From Lachnospiraceae bacterium (GTDB lineage: Bacteria; Bacillota; Clostridia; Lachnospirales; Lachnospiraceae), in NCBI GenBank assembly GCA_910576125.1, contig CAJTHM010000023.1, positions 20,492 to 84,491 on the forward strand: 64,000 bases of DNA, given 5' to 3'. Both the position numbers and the translations under genes were made by a program. Each line of letters begins with the position of its first letter. Position 1 is the stretch's first letter. This document shows, one piece after another, positions 36,828-46,447 of the stretch. Under the pieces are notes generated by a model. It saw only the letters and a program-made list of their open reading frames with translations. It did not search any database and had not been told where the DNA came from.

Positions 36828-39386
36828 TTATGAATTATCTTGCTTACCATCTTCCAAATACTTTTTCACTTCTTCATCAGTTGCATAATAGAACATGAAG
36901 CGTCCTTTATATGGGGTGGTGACTTTACCACTTAATCGATTACGGATACTCTCATCACTTAACTTAAATCCATAAACATTTTGTACTATCCTAGAAACAT
37001 CACTCCGTGATTTGCATATGGAAATTTCTTCTTTGTTTATAACGTCAACAACCTTCACATAAGTACCATTATTGAAAAATTTACCTAATGGCTTATCTAT
37101 TAGTTTTTCAATAATTAAATTTTCTTCATCAGATAATTCACCATTTTTATATTTTTTATTAATAGTGCTTTTAATCCAAGTATACAAATTTATTTTATTA
37201 TAAAACTGATTATCAACATTTATCTTCACACCATCTCTTACCGCTTGTCGTGCACATTCCATTTTTTCATTATATTGTTTATTAAATTTACTACCAAGAT
37301 AAAGTCCTAATTCTTCAATTTGTCTTACTTCACTGTTTTTAAATTGTCCATTTTTATATTTCTGCCTCATAGCACTAAATATTATTCCAATTCTATAATC
37401 ATCACCTACAACATCATTGATTTTTATATTTAAATGACCATTCTCTTTTTTGTATAATCTAGCATAATGAAGGAAACGCTTTAACGCCACAATGTTATTG
37501 TGTTCACAAGAAAAGTCAGGAACATATTTTTTAATTAGTGCGTTTTTCCATTCTGGAAAATTGTCTTTCCTCATGTTCTGTCTTAATTGCACTACAAAAG
37601 CCCCTAATCTTTTAACCTTGCAATCTTGTGAATGCTGTGATGGATATTTCCCAAATTCTTTACAGTAATTTGCTACAGCTATAATACTATTTTTAAAATT
37701 ATATTTATTATATGGTTCCCATATAAACCCTACTTTCGTCAACTGATTTTCCATTTCCTCTGTTAATATATAATTTCCATTTTTATTTCTTCTTTCACCC
37801 CTAACATTTAAACACCATTGACCTAAATTTATATTTTCATCCCCTATAATCTCAACATGTTTTTGAGGCACAAAACAATTTCCCTCTCTATCTTTATACT
37901 GTTTTAAAGCATCAAAATATTTATTAAAGTAAAATTCCTTTACATCCCAAATAAATCCTTTTTTATTCAGCTCATCTATTTTATCTATTGATAGTTTCTT
38001 ATTTTTAAAATTACTTCTTTGACGACTTACCCAATTACCAGTACAAAAACCACCTTCATCTTTATAATTTTCTGGCACTAACACATCTCCATTATGTTCT
38101 CTCACATATTTATCAAAATGTTTCAATCCATTTTCCCAACTTCCTTCCAACCTCCCCTCAATTTCCCTAAATCCACTAACCACATCCATAAATTCATCCA
38201 TCACAATGAATTCATCCACATCAAAACCAACCTCATATTCCTTACCCTCTTTTTCACATTCTTTCTTCCGTTTTTCAATCTCTCCTCTTAATTCATTCGG
38301 AAAATTATCGGCAGCATCAGAAATAAACTGGCTATTAGCAACCAGGTCAAATATCAACGGTATAGTCTTCTTACCACAAGAAAACGCTCTTCCAATCATT
38401 TGAAAGTACATATTCGGACTGATTGTATCTCTAAGCATGATTACACCGTCAATATCGCCATGGATTCCTTCTGTAACTATGTTGACGCTTAGGCAGGCTT
38501 TGATTATTCCATCCTCCGTATCTTCCTTAAATTTCTGAAACTCCTTATCCTTGTCAGTATTTTTACTATGCACTTCAAAAAGTCGCACAGGAAATCCGGC
38601 ATCAGTAAACCATTTCTCAATAACTGGCTTCATTACTCTTAAATGTGTAGTATCTTTCAGAAATACAACAAACTTTTCACTACCACTTACAATGTATTTC
38701 CTGAAAATATCAGACACACCATGCCCTTTATCCAGATTTTCTTTCAGTATCTTTACTTGTCTTAGCAAATCTTTCTTCTCTTCATTACTGTTGCAACTTC
38801 TCTCAATCTTCTTATTCAAACTTTCTGCATCCTTTTCGTATGAATAGACACCACACACGTATCTAGCCATAGGTAAAATCCCATCAAGAATCGCTTCGGA
38901 CAGACTCATATCACATGCCAGATTGCCACCAAACAGTTCTTCAACTACATTTCTGCATCTATCCAGATAACGAATAGGAGTCGCCGACAATCCCAATACT
39001 TTTGCATCAGGATACATTTCCAACAATCGCATGATGCCTTTACTCCACTCTTTGGCCAATGCCCTATGCATTTCGTCAAGGAAAATATAGTCTGGTTGCA
39101 ATGATTCCATTATTTCCTGCTTCATATTTGGCATATTGCAATAGATATTGAAATCAATTCTTTTCAGTATCTTTTCATCCAATTTCTCTTTGAACTGCTC
39201 ATTGATTTCATGCCTTGTAGACAAGACAAAAAATCTACTATTCGGATTATCCTCAATCAGTTTTGCCATTAAGAGACTTTTGCCTGAACCGGTTGGCTGT
39301 ACAACTGCCACTCTCTGAATTCCTTCACCATACATACGGCAAATATTCTCATAAGTCTTTTGATTATGTTCATGTAACTGTTCCAT
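36828..39386 (-). CDS. DExH helicase with C-terminal helicase-associated repeats
   Basis: About 852 aa from ATG 39386, ten bases after GGAGG. Superfamily 2 motifs: Walker A VQPTGSGKSLLMA (about residues 29-41), DEMH in YIFLDEMHRA, SATPIR, and motif VI FQMIGRAFSCGK. The C-terminal 400 residues hold several Trp-containing helicase-associated modules (for example GFIWDVKEFYFNKYFDALKQY, quoted in part), seen in plasmid- and phage-borne helicases. Such proteins are thought to act in replication or mobilisation of the element. It lies upstream of the polymerase-like gene on the same strand. Confidence 0.85.
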   Translation of the reverse strand: MEQLHEHNQKTYENICRMYGEGIQRVAVVQPTGSGKSLLMAKLIEDNPNSRFFVLSTRHEINEQFKEKLDEKILKRIDFNIYCNMPNMKQEIMESLQPDYIFLDEMHRALAKEWSKGIMRLLEMYPDAKVLGLSATPIRYLDRCRNVVEELFGGNLACDMSLSEAILDGILPMARYVCGVYSYEKDAESLNKKIERSCNSNEEKKDLLRQVKILKENLDKGHGVSDIFRKYIVSGSEKFVVFLKDTTHLRVMKPVIEKWFTDAGFPVRLFEVHSKNTDKDKEFQKFKEDTEDGIIKACLSVNIVTEGIHGDIDGVIMLRDTISPNMYFQMIGRAFSCGKKTIPLIFDLVANSQFISDAADNFPNELRGEIEKRKKECEKEGKEYEVGFDVDEFIVMDEFMDVVSGFREIEGRLEGSWENGLKHFDKYVREHNGDVLVPENYKDEGGFCTGNWVSRQRSNFKNKKLSIDKIDELNKKGFIWDVKEFYFNKYFDALKQYKDREGNCFVPQKHVEIIGDENINLGQWCLNVRGERRNKNGNYILTEEMENQLTKVGFIWEPYNKYNFKNSIIAVANYCKEFGKYPSQHSQDCKVKRLGAFVVQLRQNMRKDNFPEWKNALIKKYVPDFSCEHNNIVALKRFLHYARLYKKENGHLNIKINDVVGDDYRIGIIFSAMRQKYKNGQFKNSEVRQIEELGLYLGSKFNKQYNEKMECARQAVRDGVKINVDNQFYNKINLYTWIKSTINKKYKNGELSDEENLIIEKLIDKPLGKFFNNGTYVKVVDVINKEEISICKSRSDVSRIVQNVYGFKLSDESIRNRLSGKVTTPYKGRFMFYYATDEEVKKYLEDGKQDNS

Positions 39387-39732
39387 ATTAATCCATCCTC
39401 CAATAATTTTTATTAGCAAGCGTAAATCACTCACATAATTTACTTCTCCATTCATCTCCACATTTTTCTCAAAATTGCAAGAAACCAAAGAATCTATGGA
39501 AATCACATATTTTCCGCAAAATTTAAAATCTCATTGTGTAAAAATACACAGTGAAAATTTTACAGTGAAATCTCCGCACAAAATTAAAAGACTTAAAACA
39601 TTCCCACATTTGGGATTGCTTCAAGTTCACATATCTGTATCCAACTACTTCTTCTACATTTCAATATTCAATTGTTCAATAAAATAAATGGGGGATTCCT
39701 ATGCGATTGTTTATAGGTTACGAATCCTGAAT

Positions 39733-40088
39733 TTATAATTTTCGGATGTCAATATTTTTGACAGCCAGATGATTCTGTGTAAGTTCCTTATATCCAGCAT
39801 TTATACTTTTTTCTCCAGACAATACTTCTTGCTTTAAAGTTTCATTATCAGAATCAAGAATTTTTTTCCCTTTAGAGTATGTATCTTCTGAGACACCTGC
39901 AGTTTTTGCTAATGTGGCTCTTACATTTACAGGTTGAAGATTATCATTACTTTTTGATGAATTCTTCAAAATGTTACTATTTTTCAAATCTGTACGAGTC
40001 CCTTGGTTTTCTTTTGCTTTTTTTCATATATGGGTCTATACTTTTCAGCAACAGCGATTCTTCGAATAGGAAAGAGGTTTTTATATAT
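39733..40088 (-). pseudogene. Frameshifted remnant of a ParB-like protein gene
   Basis: Two frames together restore one conserved sequence. The first part reads RRIAVAEKYRPIYEKK up to a run of seven A (40018-40024); shifting frame there continues AKENQGTRTDLKNSN and then VRATLAKTAGVSEDTYSKGK. Adding one A would join them. Upstream of 40089 the frame hits a stop and no ParB domain is found, so it is a C-terminal fragment. The alternative is slippage on the A-run in a short gene. Confidence 0.6.
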
Positions 40089-40269
40089 CTACAAACATAT
40101 TATTTCGCCCAAATTCCCCATTTTCACCCACCACCCTATCAATTCCCCACCCACACTCATAAAGCCCCAAATCAGCCCCAAAATCATTTATCTTCGTTAC
40201 AATCAGAACCTAATATGAAGCCAGACTGCCTAATTCTTGAAAGAGTGATTTCATGGCAGTAATGTAGCT

Positions 40270-40287
40270 TGCGTCCAAATGGACGCA
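40270..40287. repeat. 7-bp inverted repeat after the 64-aa gene
   Basis: TGCGTCCAAATGGACGCA forms a perfect 7-bp stem with a 4-nt loop just downstream of the gene ending at 40302. No T-run follows, so operator or weak terminator. The rest of 40089-40301 is markedly G-poor on the plus strand and holds no gene. Confidence 0.4.
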
Positions 40288-40301
40288 TCCATCAACTACC
40301 A

Positions 40302-40496
40302 TCAACCATTAATCAGCCTAACTCTATACTCCGCAAATTCTTCAACAGGAAACACTTCATTCTCAGGAACATCAGCAATAGATAAATCTGTTCTGATTGC
40401 TTCTATTGCCAGATTTCTAAAATCGATATTTGTGACCTTATAAATTTTTGAATCTGCTATTGATATGTATTTTATTTTTGATATATTTTCGCTCAA
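40302..40496 (-). CDS. Small hypothetical protein coupled to the ParB-like gene
   Basis: 64 aa starting at TTG 40496, which overlaps the stop of the preceding gene (TTGA) and is spaced five bases from GGGAGAG. Sequence is mixed beta/helical (SIADSKIYKVTNIDFRNLA); not recognised. The overlap is what supports the start. Confidence 0.5.
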   Translation of the reverse strand: MSENISKIKYISIADSKIYKVTNIDFRNLAIEAIRTDLSIADVPENEVFPVEEFAEYRVRLING

Positions 40497-41413
40497 TTAA
40501 ACTCTCCCAATGTTTTCTTATTCTGGCTTTCTCTCATTGCTTGAAGTTCCTTTTTCTTTTCTTCCAACCAATCATCCAATTCTTTATCCATTTGTTCTCC
40601 TTCATTAACAAACTTGTCCATATAATAATTTGCCTTTTCTGTATCACCAAAATATAACTGATCCCATGCACAGGCCAAATAGAATATAGAACTTCTTGTG
40701 TGCATATTGCACTCAAAAAATGTATGTAATAATAAATCATCCAGTTTCATTTTGCTTGCATTATTACAACTAAAATAATGTGCTGGAATTATTTCTATTC
40801 CCAAATCCTTACATGCCCTGACTCTTTCGTGTCCGCTAATAATCGTCATATCTCTTGTAATAATAATAGGCTGCACAACCCCACACCGCTGGATACTGTC
40901 AAGAAAATACACGTAATTCTTACCTTTTATCCTTCCAAAATACTTTTCATGATTCGGTAAAGGTTTCAATTCATCAATACGTACATCATATGTATTAAAA
41001 TCTTGCTCCTTATCCACTGCCTTCCACAGTTCTGTATTGTTACGCTTATATTCCTGCAACCTACTCTTTACCTCTCTAGTTGATAGATTTTTTAAATCAT
41101 TTTGCGAAATAAAATTATTTCTATCTTCAACAGGTAATTCCATCAACAAATAAATTTTAGTAGCTTCCAAATTGGAAATCGCTTGCGAATTTGAACCATA
41201 CTCCTGAGCAATCCTCATGAATTGATTAGCAGTCCTTTGACTAAATCCAACCTTCGATTCTAGCCATTCGCCCCATCGACCATGAGGAATCAGCTTCTTT
41301 GCTTCAATAAATTTCTGTCCCATAAGAATAATATTCTCTGCCGTTTGATTTTTTAACGTAATGATTTCTTTCTCAATTTTTTCTAATGTTGTGTTTTCGA
41401 TAATAGTATTCAT
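40493..41413 (-). CDS. DUF3102 / ParB-nuclease domain protein
   Basis: 306 aa, ATG 41413 behind AAAGGAG. The N-terminal half resembles DUF3102 (LIPHGRWGEWLESKVGFSQR, about residues 43-62). The C-terminal half has a ParB/sulfiredoxin-like core: DELKPLPNHEKYF, GVVQPIIITRDMTIISGHER and RACKDLGIEIIP, about residues 145-215. Such proteins occur on conjugative and phage elements; a role in DNA binding or partition is possible but not shown. Confidence 0.75.
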   Translation of the reverse strand: MNTIIENTTLEKIEKEIITLKNQTAENIILMGQKFIEAKKLIPHGRWGEWLESKVGFSQRTANQFMRIAQEYGSNSQAISNLEATKIYLLMELPVEDRNNFISQNDLKNLSTREVKSRLQEYKRNNTELWKAVDKEQDFNTYDVRIDELKPLPNHEKYFGRIKGKNYVYFLDSIQRCGVVQPIIITRDMTIISGHERVRACKDLGIEIIPAHYFSCNNASKMKLDDLLLHTFFECNMHTRSSIFYLACAWDQLYFGDTEKANYYMDKFVNEGEQMDKELDDWLEEKKKELQAMRESQNKKTLGEFN

Positions 41414-41593
41414 TACTCAATCTCCTTTAGTTTTCATTTTTACAATCAATGGCAGAGATAAGGAACACCCTTGCAATTCTCTTTATCTGTCTCACTGACA
41501 GGCCATATATCTACTTTTCTTCTACATCATAAATCTTTGCACAGGCACTTCCCTGAAGTATTCATCCGGATTCTCGCCAGATTCAGCCAATTC

Positions 41594-42418
41594 CTATATC
41601 CCCCAAGACTCTTTCAGCTTATTCAGAAACTTCATCGCTTCACCATCACCAGTTACATCAGGATGATATTTTGTAGCTAACGTCCTATAAAACTTCTTGT
41701 AATACTCTTTCTCTTTTTCAGAACTAAGCCCACTGTTCAATGTGCCTGTCCTATGAGCACCAGAATAGCCATTGTAGTTACTTCTATATTCTCTCTGGTA
41801 ACTACTGCTTCTCTTTTCATATTCCTTTCTTGCAGTGAATTCACGCTTTATCTTTTCAAGATATTCTGAATTTCTCAGCACACCAAAAATATCATAGCAT
41901 CTGTCATATTCATTTTCTTGCACCTCATACTTTTCAGCAAATTCAGCTTTCTTTGTTCTATATTCATCCAAAACAGCATCATGTGCTTTCTTTGCCTTAT
42001 ATTCTTCTGTCTGTGCAAATTCAGCTTTTACCTTATCTTCTAAGGCATCCAGTCTACTCTCTATCTCTGCCCATATGGTTTCAGAATCAATGTCCATTTC
42101 ATCAGCGATATCATCAATCCTGCTATGTAAAAGGCAATCTCCCCAATAATTGTCAACGAGATCATAATATCTGATAGTTGTCACATGATATTGGTTCTTC
42201 CTTACTTTTCCTTTGTCATTACGGTAGCTTTTATCATGTAGCGTTACCTTGTATGCTGTTTTAATGGGACGCTCAAACTTTTCGTCTGAGTATGTGTATC
42301 CATAGCTTGTATAAGGAATCCCATTCATTGTCCAGTTAGATGTAGTGACACATAATTCTTTGCCACAACCAACAGAATTGGAACTCTTCATCTGTATTTC
42401 CTGAATATAGCAGTGCAT
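41594..42418 (-). CDS. J-domain-like protein
   Basis: 274 aa, ATG 42418 behind AGAAGGAGA. Only the last 50 residues are recognisable: KKFYRTLATKYHPDVTGDGE contains the HPD motif of J domains, which stimulate Hsp70. The N-terminal part is a separate acidic/basic helical region. A phage replication co-chaperone is possible. A second J-domain gene lies at 62905. Confidence 0.65.
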   Translation of the reverse strand: MHCYIQEIQMKSSNSVGCGKELCVTTSNWTMNGIPYTSYGYTYSDEKFERPIKTAYKVTLHDKSYRNDKGKVRKNQYHVTTIRYYDLVDNYWGDCLLHSRIDDIADEMDIDSETIWAEIESRLDALEDKVKAEFAQTEEYKAKKAHDAVLDEYRTKKAEFAEKYEVQENEYDRCYDIFGVLRNSEYLEKIKREFTARKEYEKRSSSYQREYRSNYNGYSGAHRTGTLNSGLSSEKEKEYYKKFYRTLATKYHPDVTGDGEAMKFLNKLKESWGI

Positions 42419-42433
42419 TTATTTCTCCTTCTC

Positions 42434-42469
42434 ATGTAGTTACTTCTCATAATTAGTTAGTAACTACAT
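42434..42469. promoter_or_regulatory. 11-bp inverted repeat before the J-domain gene
   Basis: ATGTAGTTACT and AGTAACTACAT, perfect over 11 bp with a 14-nt loop, directly upstream of the ribosome binding site of the 274-aa gene. Operator or attenuator. Confidence 0.45.
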
Positions 42470-42539
42470 ATCCTTAATCAATAAATCTCCTTCTTCATCC
42501 AAAAATCATATAGTGAGCAGTCGTAAGATTACCCAACTA

Positions 42540-43502
42540 TCAGTAAAGCACCCACTTCATCTTCTCTATAAATCCACCCCTATCAGCAACCAAGAACTCA
42601 TTAGCATCTTTATATTTTTCATACATATCACTATTAACAATATATCTTTGATCCAATTCAGCCTCCGCAAGTTCTTCAATGAATTTACCTGTTGCGCGTC
42701 TGCCAGCTTTATCATTGTCTAAAGCCAGAACAAGTATCTTGGCAGATGGATTTTCCTTTAATTTCTGCACCAACTTAGATACTTCATTCACACCACCAAG
42801 GCCAATAGCATCTAATCCTATTTCCATAAAAGACATTGCATCAATCTGTCCTTCACAAATGAAGACATAATCGCTATTACCAGAAAGCCATGCATTTATA
42901 CCCACTTCATACAGCACATTCACATTAAATATTTCATTACCATGCTTATAGTACTTGCTATTGCCATCCCACAAAGCACGATCCACATATCCTTTACAGT
43001 TAGGATTATAGGGAATGGTTACAACTTTCTTTTCTGCATCATACCCCAAATGAAATCTGTCAATAATTTCTTTGCTCAATCCACGTTTACTGAAATAATC
43101 TGTTTGTGACACAGCTTCATGGCATTTATGCAGATATTCACTATAATCTTCTGTTCTGGGTAGTTCTGGAATTCTAACAGTTGGAGCCTTTATCGGTTTG
43201 TCATCCTCAAGATAGGGGCGCATTATCTTCAATGCCTTGTTATAATGCTTCTTCCAATCGCTTGGCAGATTCTCCATATGTGCCACTAGGTCAAAGATAT
43301 CCCCATGCTCACTACATGCGAAGCAGTTAAATCTAGCCCCATCAATATGAAATGCTGCCGTATAGTTCTTTTTGTCTCCCGAATTACAGAAAGGGCATAC
43401 ATAGTATCCTTCCCCTCTGCTTTCGATTTTTCCTTGTTCCTCCAATAAGTCCATATATTCAGGCAATAACTCTTTTAGTTCATCTTTATATTCAAATCCC
43501 AT
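42540..43502 (-). CDS. Phage/plasmid DNA primase (CHC2 and TOPRIM)
   Basis: 320 aa. The CHC2 zinc finger is seen as CPFCNSGDKKNYT and FNCFACSEHGDIF (about residues 36-70). TOPRIM motifs: VFICEGQIDAMSFME and LVLALDNDKAGRRATG. It is about half the length of cellular DnaG and lacks the helicase-binding part. It primes replication of the element. Its 5' leader carries a palindromic repeat element (43533-43780). Confidence 0.9.
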   Translation of the reverse strand: MGFEYKDELKELLPEYMDLLEEQGKIESRGEGYYVCPFCNSGDKKNYTAAFHIDGARFNCFACSEHGDIFDLVAHMENLPSDWKKHYNKALKIMRPYLEDDKPIKAPTVRIPELPRTEDYSEYLHKCHEAVSQTDYFSKRGLSKEIIDRFHLGYDAEKKVVTIPYNPNCKGYVDRALWDGNSKYYKHGNEIFNVNVLYEVGINAWLSGNSDYVFICEGQIDAMSFMEIGLDAIGLGGVNEVSKLVQKLKENPSAKILVLALDNDKAGRRATGKFIEELAEAELDQRYIVNSDMYEKYKDANEFLVADRGGFIEKMKWVLY

Positions 43503-43532
43503 TTGTCAATACTCTCCTTATGTTCATGTTGT

Positions 43533-43780
43533 GCTACGCACGGTTGCCTGACGGTATGTCGCTGACGCTCCATACCTTGCCGTGAAATAAAAAAATGATA
43601 TGTGTTGTTATGAAATGTTTAGTCAGGATATCTTATGCTGGAAAAATCAGCCGAATCATTATAGACTCAATCAAACAACCATCAAATCCTGCATATCAAT
43701 CATAAACACATACACATTTTTTTATTTCAAGGCACGGTATGTGAGCGTCAGCGAACATGCCGTTGGGCAACGCCGTAGGC
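43533..43780. repeat. Palindromic MITE-like repeat
   Basis: Arms of about 70 bases (43533-43605 and 43708-43780) are imperfect inverted copies; shared blocks include CGCTGACGCT and GAAATAAAAAAATG. No open reading frame lies between them. The element sits 30 bases upstream of the primase start. It is more GC-rich than its surroundings, suggesting insertion. Confidence 0.6.
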
Positions 43781-43809
43781 TATATAATCAGCTTATTACT
43801 TGCTTTTTC

Positions 43810-44050
43810 AAAATTTGAACATATATAACTACTATATAAATGGTTCTCTATAGTAGTTGTAATTGTTCAAATTTTAGTTCTATCCAAAAAGGAACCATTT
43901 AAACAGTCTAACAATAGGGTATGTATATATATTGGAGTGTCTAAATGGTTCCTTTTTCTGGGGCATTCTTTTCCTTTCAAAAAGTTGTCACTTTATAAGT
44001 CCCATATAGGGTTTATTTATATATATAACCCTTTTAAAGTGACAACTTTT
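43810..44050. repeat. Three consecutive long hairpins, candidate origin or control region
   Basis: Hairpin A: AAAATTTGAACA (43810-43821) with 43864-43875, plus an inner ACTACTATA/TATAGTAGT. Hairpin B: AAAAAGGAACCATTT (43886-43900) with 43943-43957. Hairpin C: AAAAGTTGTCACTTTA (43980-43995) with 44035-44050, plus inner AGGGTT/AACCCT. All outer stems are perfect over 12, 15 and 16 bp. The block lies between the replication-initiator-like and primase genes. Confidence 0.6.
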
Positions 44051-44054
44051 ATTC

Positions 44055-45662
44055 TTATGTCATCCAAGCCAGAAATTCATTGCTTTCTTCTGCCACTGTT
44101 AATAACTTATCAGGTATAAAAACAATATTATTGTGTCCTATACGGATTAATTCGTCAGTCAATATTCTCTGTGCTTCTATGTATGCTTTTGGATATTTCC
44201 AAGTGTTAGGGACTTTAACTCGGTTTTTCAAGCAATCTTTATCACCTATCCAATCTTCCAAATATTCATCTAATGCATCCTCATATTCTTTTTCTTTCTT
44301 TTCATATACATTTTTTGCGTTATCATTGAGAAACTGAACTATCTTACTATTTAAAATTTCTTTCTGCAATATGATTTCTTTAGAAGGTATTGCATCGACA
44401 ATATTGGGCTGGTCGTATATAATCTTTATTTGCTTGTAATAATACTTCCATCCATACAGTTCATAAAGCCTTTCGTTGACCTTGCTATAGTATTCATTGG
44501 ATTTATTCTTTATATAGACATAAAACATATTTTTGTATTCCATGACATTTTTCAATATGTATCTTTCTGTCTGCAATATTCGTTTTTTCTGATAATCATT
44601 TGCCTTAAAACGATGTTCTATTCCCCTGCTGTCTATAGATACAATTATTGTTTCGTATTCTACAATAATTAATTTTTCTTTTTGCAGATTGTTTAAGGAA
44701 TCATGCAAAACTCTCTCTAATTTTTTATTTGACCGAATATAAAATAGAGTTATTTCCTGATCGTTAATGCTATAATCAAGCTGTTTTAGCTTTATTTTTG
44801 GTTCTTTTCCATATTTGCTGTTAATCATTCCAAGCAGTTCCAGCCAATTCCTTTTGGTAAACGTTTTTCTATACCCTTCTTGTTTTGATAAGTATTGCAA
44901 TAGGATAAGTTCAATGTAATTCTTGTATATGGAATTATTGCCTTTTCGCCGTAAATCTTCTTTGGGTAATGGAGTATCATATATGTCAGTAATGATAAAC
45001 TTTTGCCCCTCTTTTTCCCAATCGAAATATCTTTTCCAAGTTTTTAATTGTAGCTGTTTTGCTTTACCTGTCTTTGTTTCTTCGCCAAGTAAAATGCATA
45101 GCTCCTTGTAGTTCTTTAATACCATGCCAATTACCAACTTATCTGTATTTATCTCACGTAAAGTGGTATTTTCATTTTCAACTTGCTCTCTCGAATCGAG
45201 CATCTTCCAAGCTTCTTCTAGCAAGCCGATAAATTTTCCTATGATTTCATGAACCAATTCCATCATTTCATTTATATCAGAAAAGTCATCTACAGTACTA
45301 CATAACACCATGATTGTGCCAGCAATGAAGAAATCATATTCGTCTCTAATCTCACTTGTTATCGGCTGTACATCATTTTCAATAATTTGATTTACGACAT
45401 ATTTACTACATCTGTTTTTCTGTACATAACCCAAAATAAAGATTATGTTCTTAAACGCTACCATCATTCCATCTGTGCTTTCAATTGGCAATACCCACTT
45501 CAATTGTAAAGGCTCATAAAGATTCTGGCTTTCACTATCTGCCATGCGATAAAGATATGCCCTTAAAGTGCTACAAATTCTGTCTTCTGTTAATCCTGCT
45601 TTTTCCAATAACTCATTCCTCCAATCTGTTTTGTAGCAAATGAGAATTTCTCCCTTTACCAT
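44055..45662 (-). CDS. Replication-initiator-like protein
   Basis: 535 aa. The middle segment (about residues 180-235) reads KNYKELCILLGEETKTGKAK and continues with RYFDWEKEGQKFIITDIYD; this pattern recurs in replication or regulatory proteins of Clostridia and Listeria phages and plasmids. Other parts are not recognised. Position next to the hairpin block and primase supports a replication role. The ribosome binding site is weak (AGTAGGTA). Confidence 0.5.
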   Translation of the reverse strand: MVKGEILICYKTDWRNELLEKAGLTEDRICSTLRAYLYRMADSESQNLYEPLQLKWVLPIESTDGMMVAFKNIIFILGYVQKNRCSKYVVNQIIENDVQPITSEIRDEYDFFIAGTIMVLCSTVDDFSDINEMMELVHEIIGKFIGLLEEAWKMLDSREQVENENTTLREINTDKLVIGMVLKNYKELCILLGEETKTGKAKQLQLKTWKRYFDWEKEGQKFIITDIYDTPLPKEDLRRKGNNSIYKNYIELILLQYLSKQEGYRKTFTKRNWLELLGMINSKYGKEPKIKLKQLDYSINDQEITLFYIRSNKKLERVLHDSLNNLQKEKLIIVEYETIIVSIDSRGIEHRFKANDYQKKRILQTERYILKNVMEYKNMFYVYIKNKSNEYYSKVNERLYELYGWKYYYKQIKIIYDQPNIVDAIPSKEIILQKEILNSKIVQFLNDNAKNVYEKKEKEYEDALDEYLEDWIGDKDCLKNRVKVPNTWKYPKAYIEAQRILTDELIRIGHNNIVFIPDKLLTVAEESNEFLAWMT

Positions 45663-45705
45663 TACCTACTTCTACATTCGATATTCAATTTTTCTCTACT
45701 TTTTA

Positions 45706-46032
45706 TCACATTCCGACAGTAGACAATTCAATCTCACCTCCATCCCTCATACTGATAATCACCTTCTTTCTAAAAATCCCCACGCCATCAACTCTATCAT
45801 CTTCATATGTAATATCTTCCACCATTGAAGAATCAATGTTCATGGTCTTTGGCATGAATCCGCTATCCTTATCATCCTGAATAATAATCATCCCATCCTC
45901 TTCCGTTATCCTATGTCTAAGCATAGTGAACTTGATGACATCTTTGGATTTTGGGGTATGGTAGGCAATTTTTAACGTGTCGTTTGGGCCTGAAAACAGT
46001 TTGTTCAGGTTCTTCATGATATTTTGTCTCAT
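45706..46032 (-). CDS. Hypothetical protein
   Basis: 108 aa from ATG 46032 (MRQNIMKNLNKLFSGPNDTL) behind GAGGAGG. Mixed beta structure with a conserved-looking basic/aromatic N-terminus; not recognised. Overlaps nothing and begins 4 bases before the end of the next upstream gene (46037), so coupled. Confidence 0.6.
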   Translation of the reverse strand: MRQNIMKNLNKLFSGPNDTLKIAYHTPKSKDVIKFTMLRHRITEEDGMIIIQDDKDSGFMPKTMNIDSSMVEDITYEDDRVDGVGIFRKKVIISMRDGGEIELSTVGM

Positions 46033-46036
46033 TGGT

Positions 46037-46375
46037 TCATTCCTCCTCAAATAATAAGATTCTCTCAATATCTTCTACATTCAAATCATCAGAAATGCGC
46101 AGATATGCAGTAACGATATTTTCAGAATACGGATTCTTGGCACCACTGTCGATTATGTATTCTCTTTTTTTAGATGGGCTCATTTCAAAATGCCAATCTA
46201 TGAAACCAGAGAACACGCCAGATTCAGAGAGGAAGTCCAGGTTATCTTTGAACTCTTCTTTGTTGATTTCATCTATCCTATTGGATGACTTGTAACTGCA
46301 TTGTACTTTTACGATTTTCAGTAGATTGTTCGAGATTGCTTCATGTAGTTTTTGTGTAGTTGTTTTTTGTCTCAT
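46037..46375 (-). CDS. Hypothetical protein
   Basis: 112 aa, ATG 46375 behind AAAAAGGAG. Acidic C-terminus (EDIERILLFEEE). No motif recognised. Part of the leftward run from TubR to the polymerase-like gene. Confidence 0.6.
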   Translation of the reverse strand: MRQKTTTQKLHEAISNNLLKIVKVQCSYKSSNRIDEINKEEFKDNLDFLSESGVFSGFIDWHFEMSPSKKREYIIDSGAKNPYSENIVTAYLRISDDLNVEDIERILLFEEE

Positions 46376-46447
46376 ATATTATTTTTCTCCTTTTTATAGG
46401 CGATATATCTGGATAGATAATAGATACACCGCCATTAAGTCTGCGTC

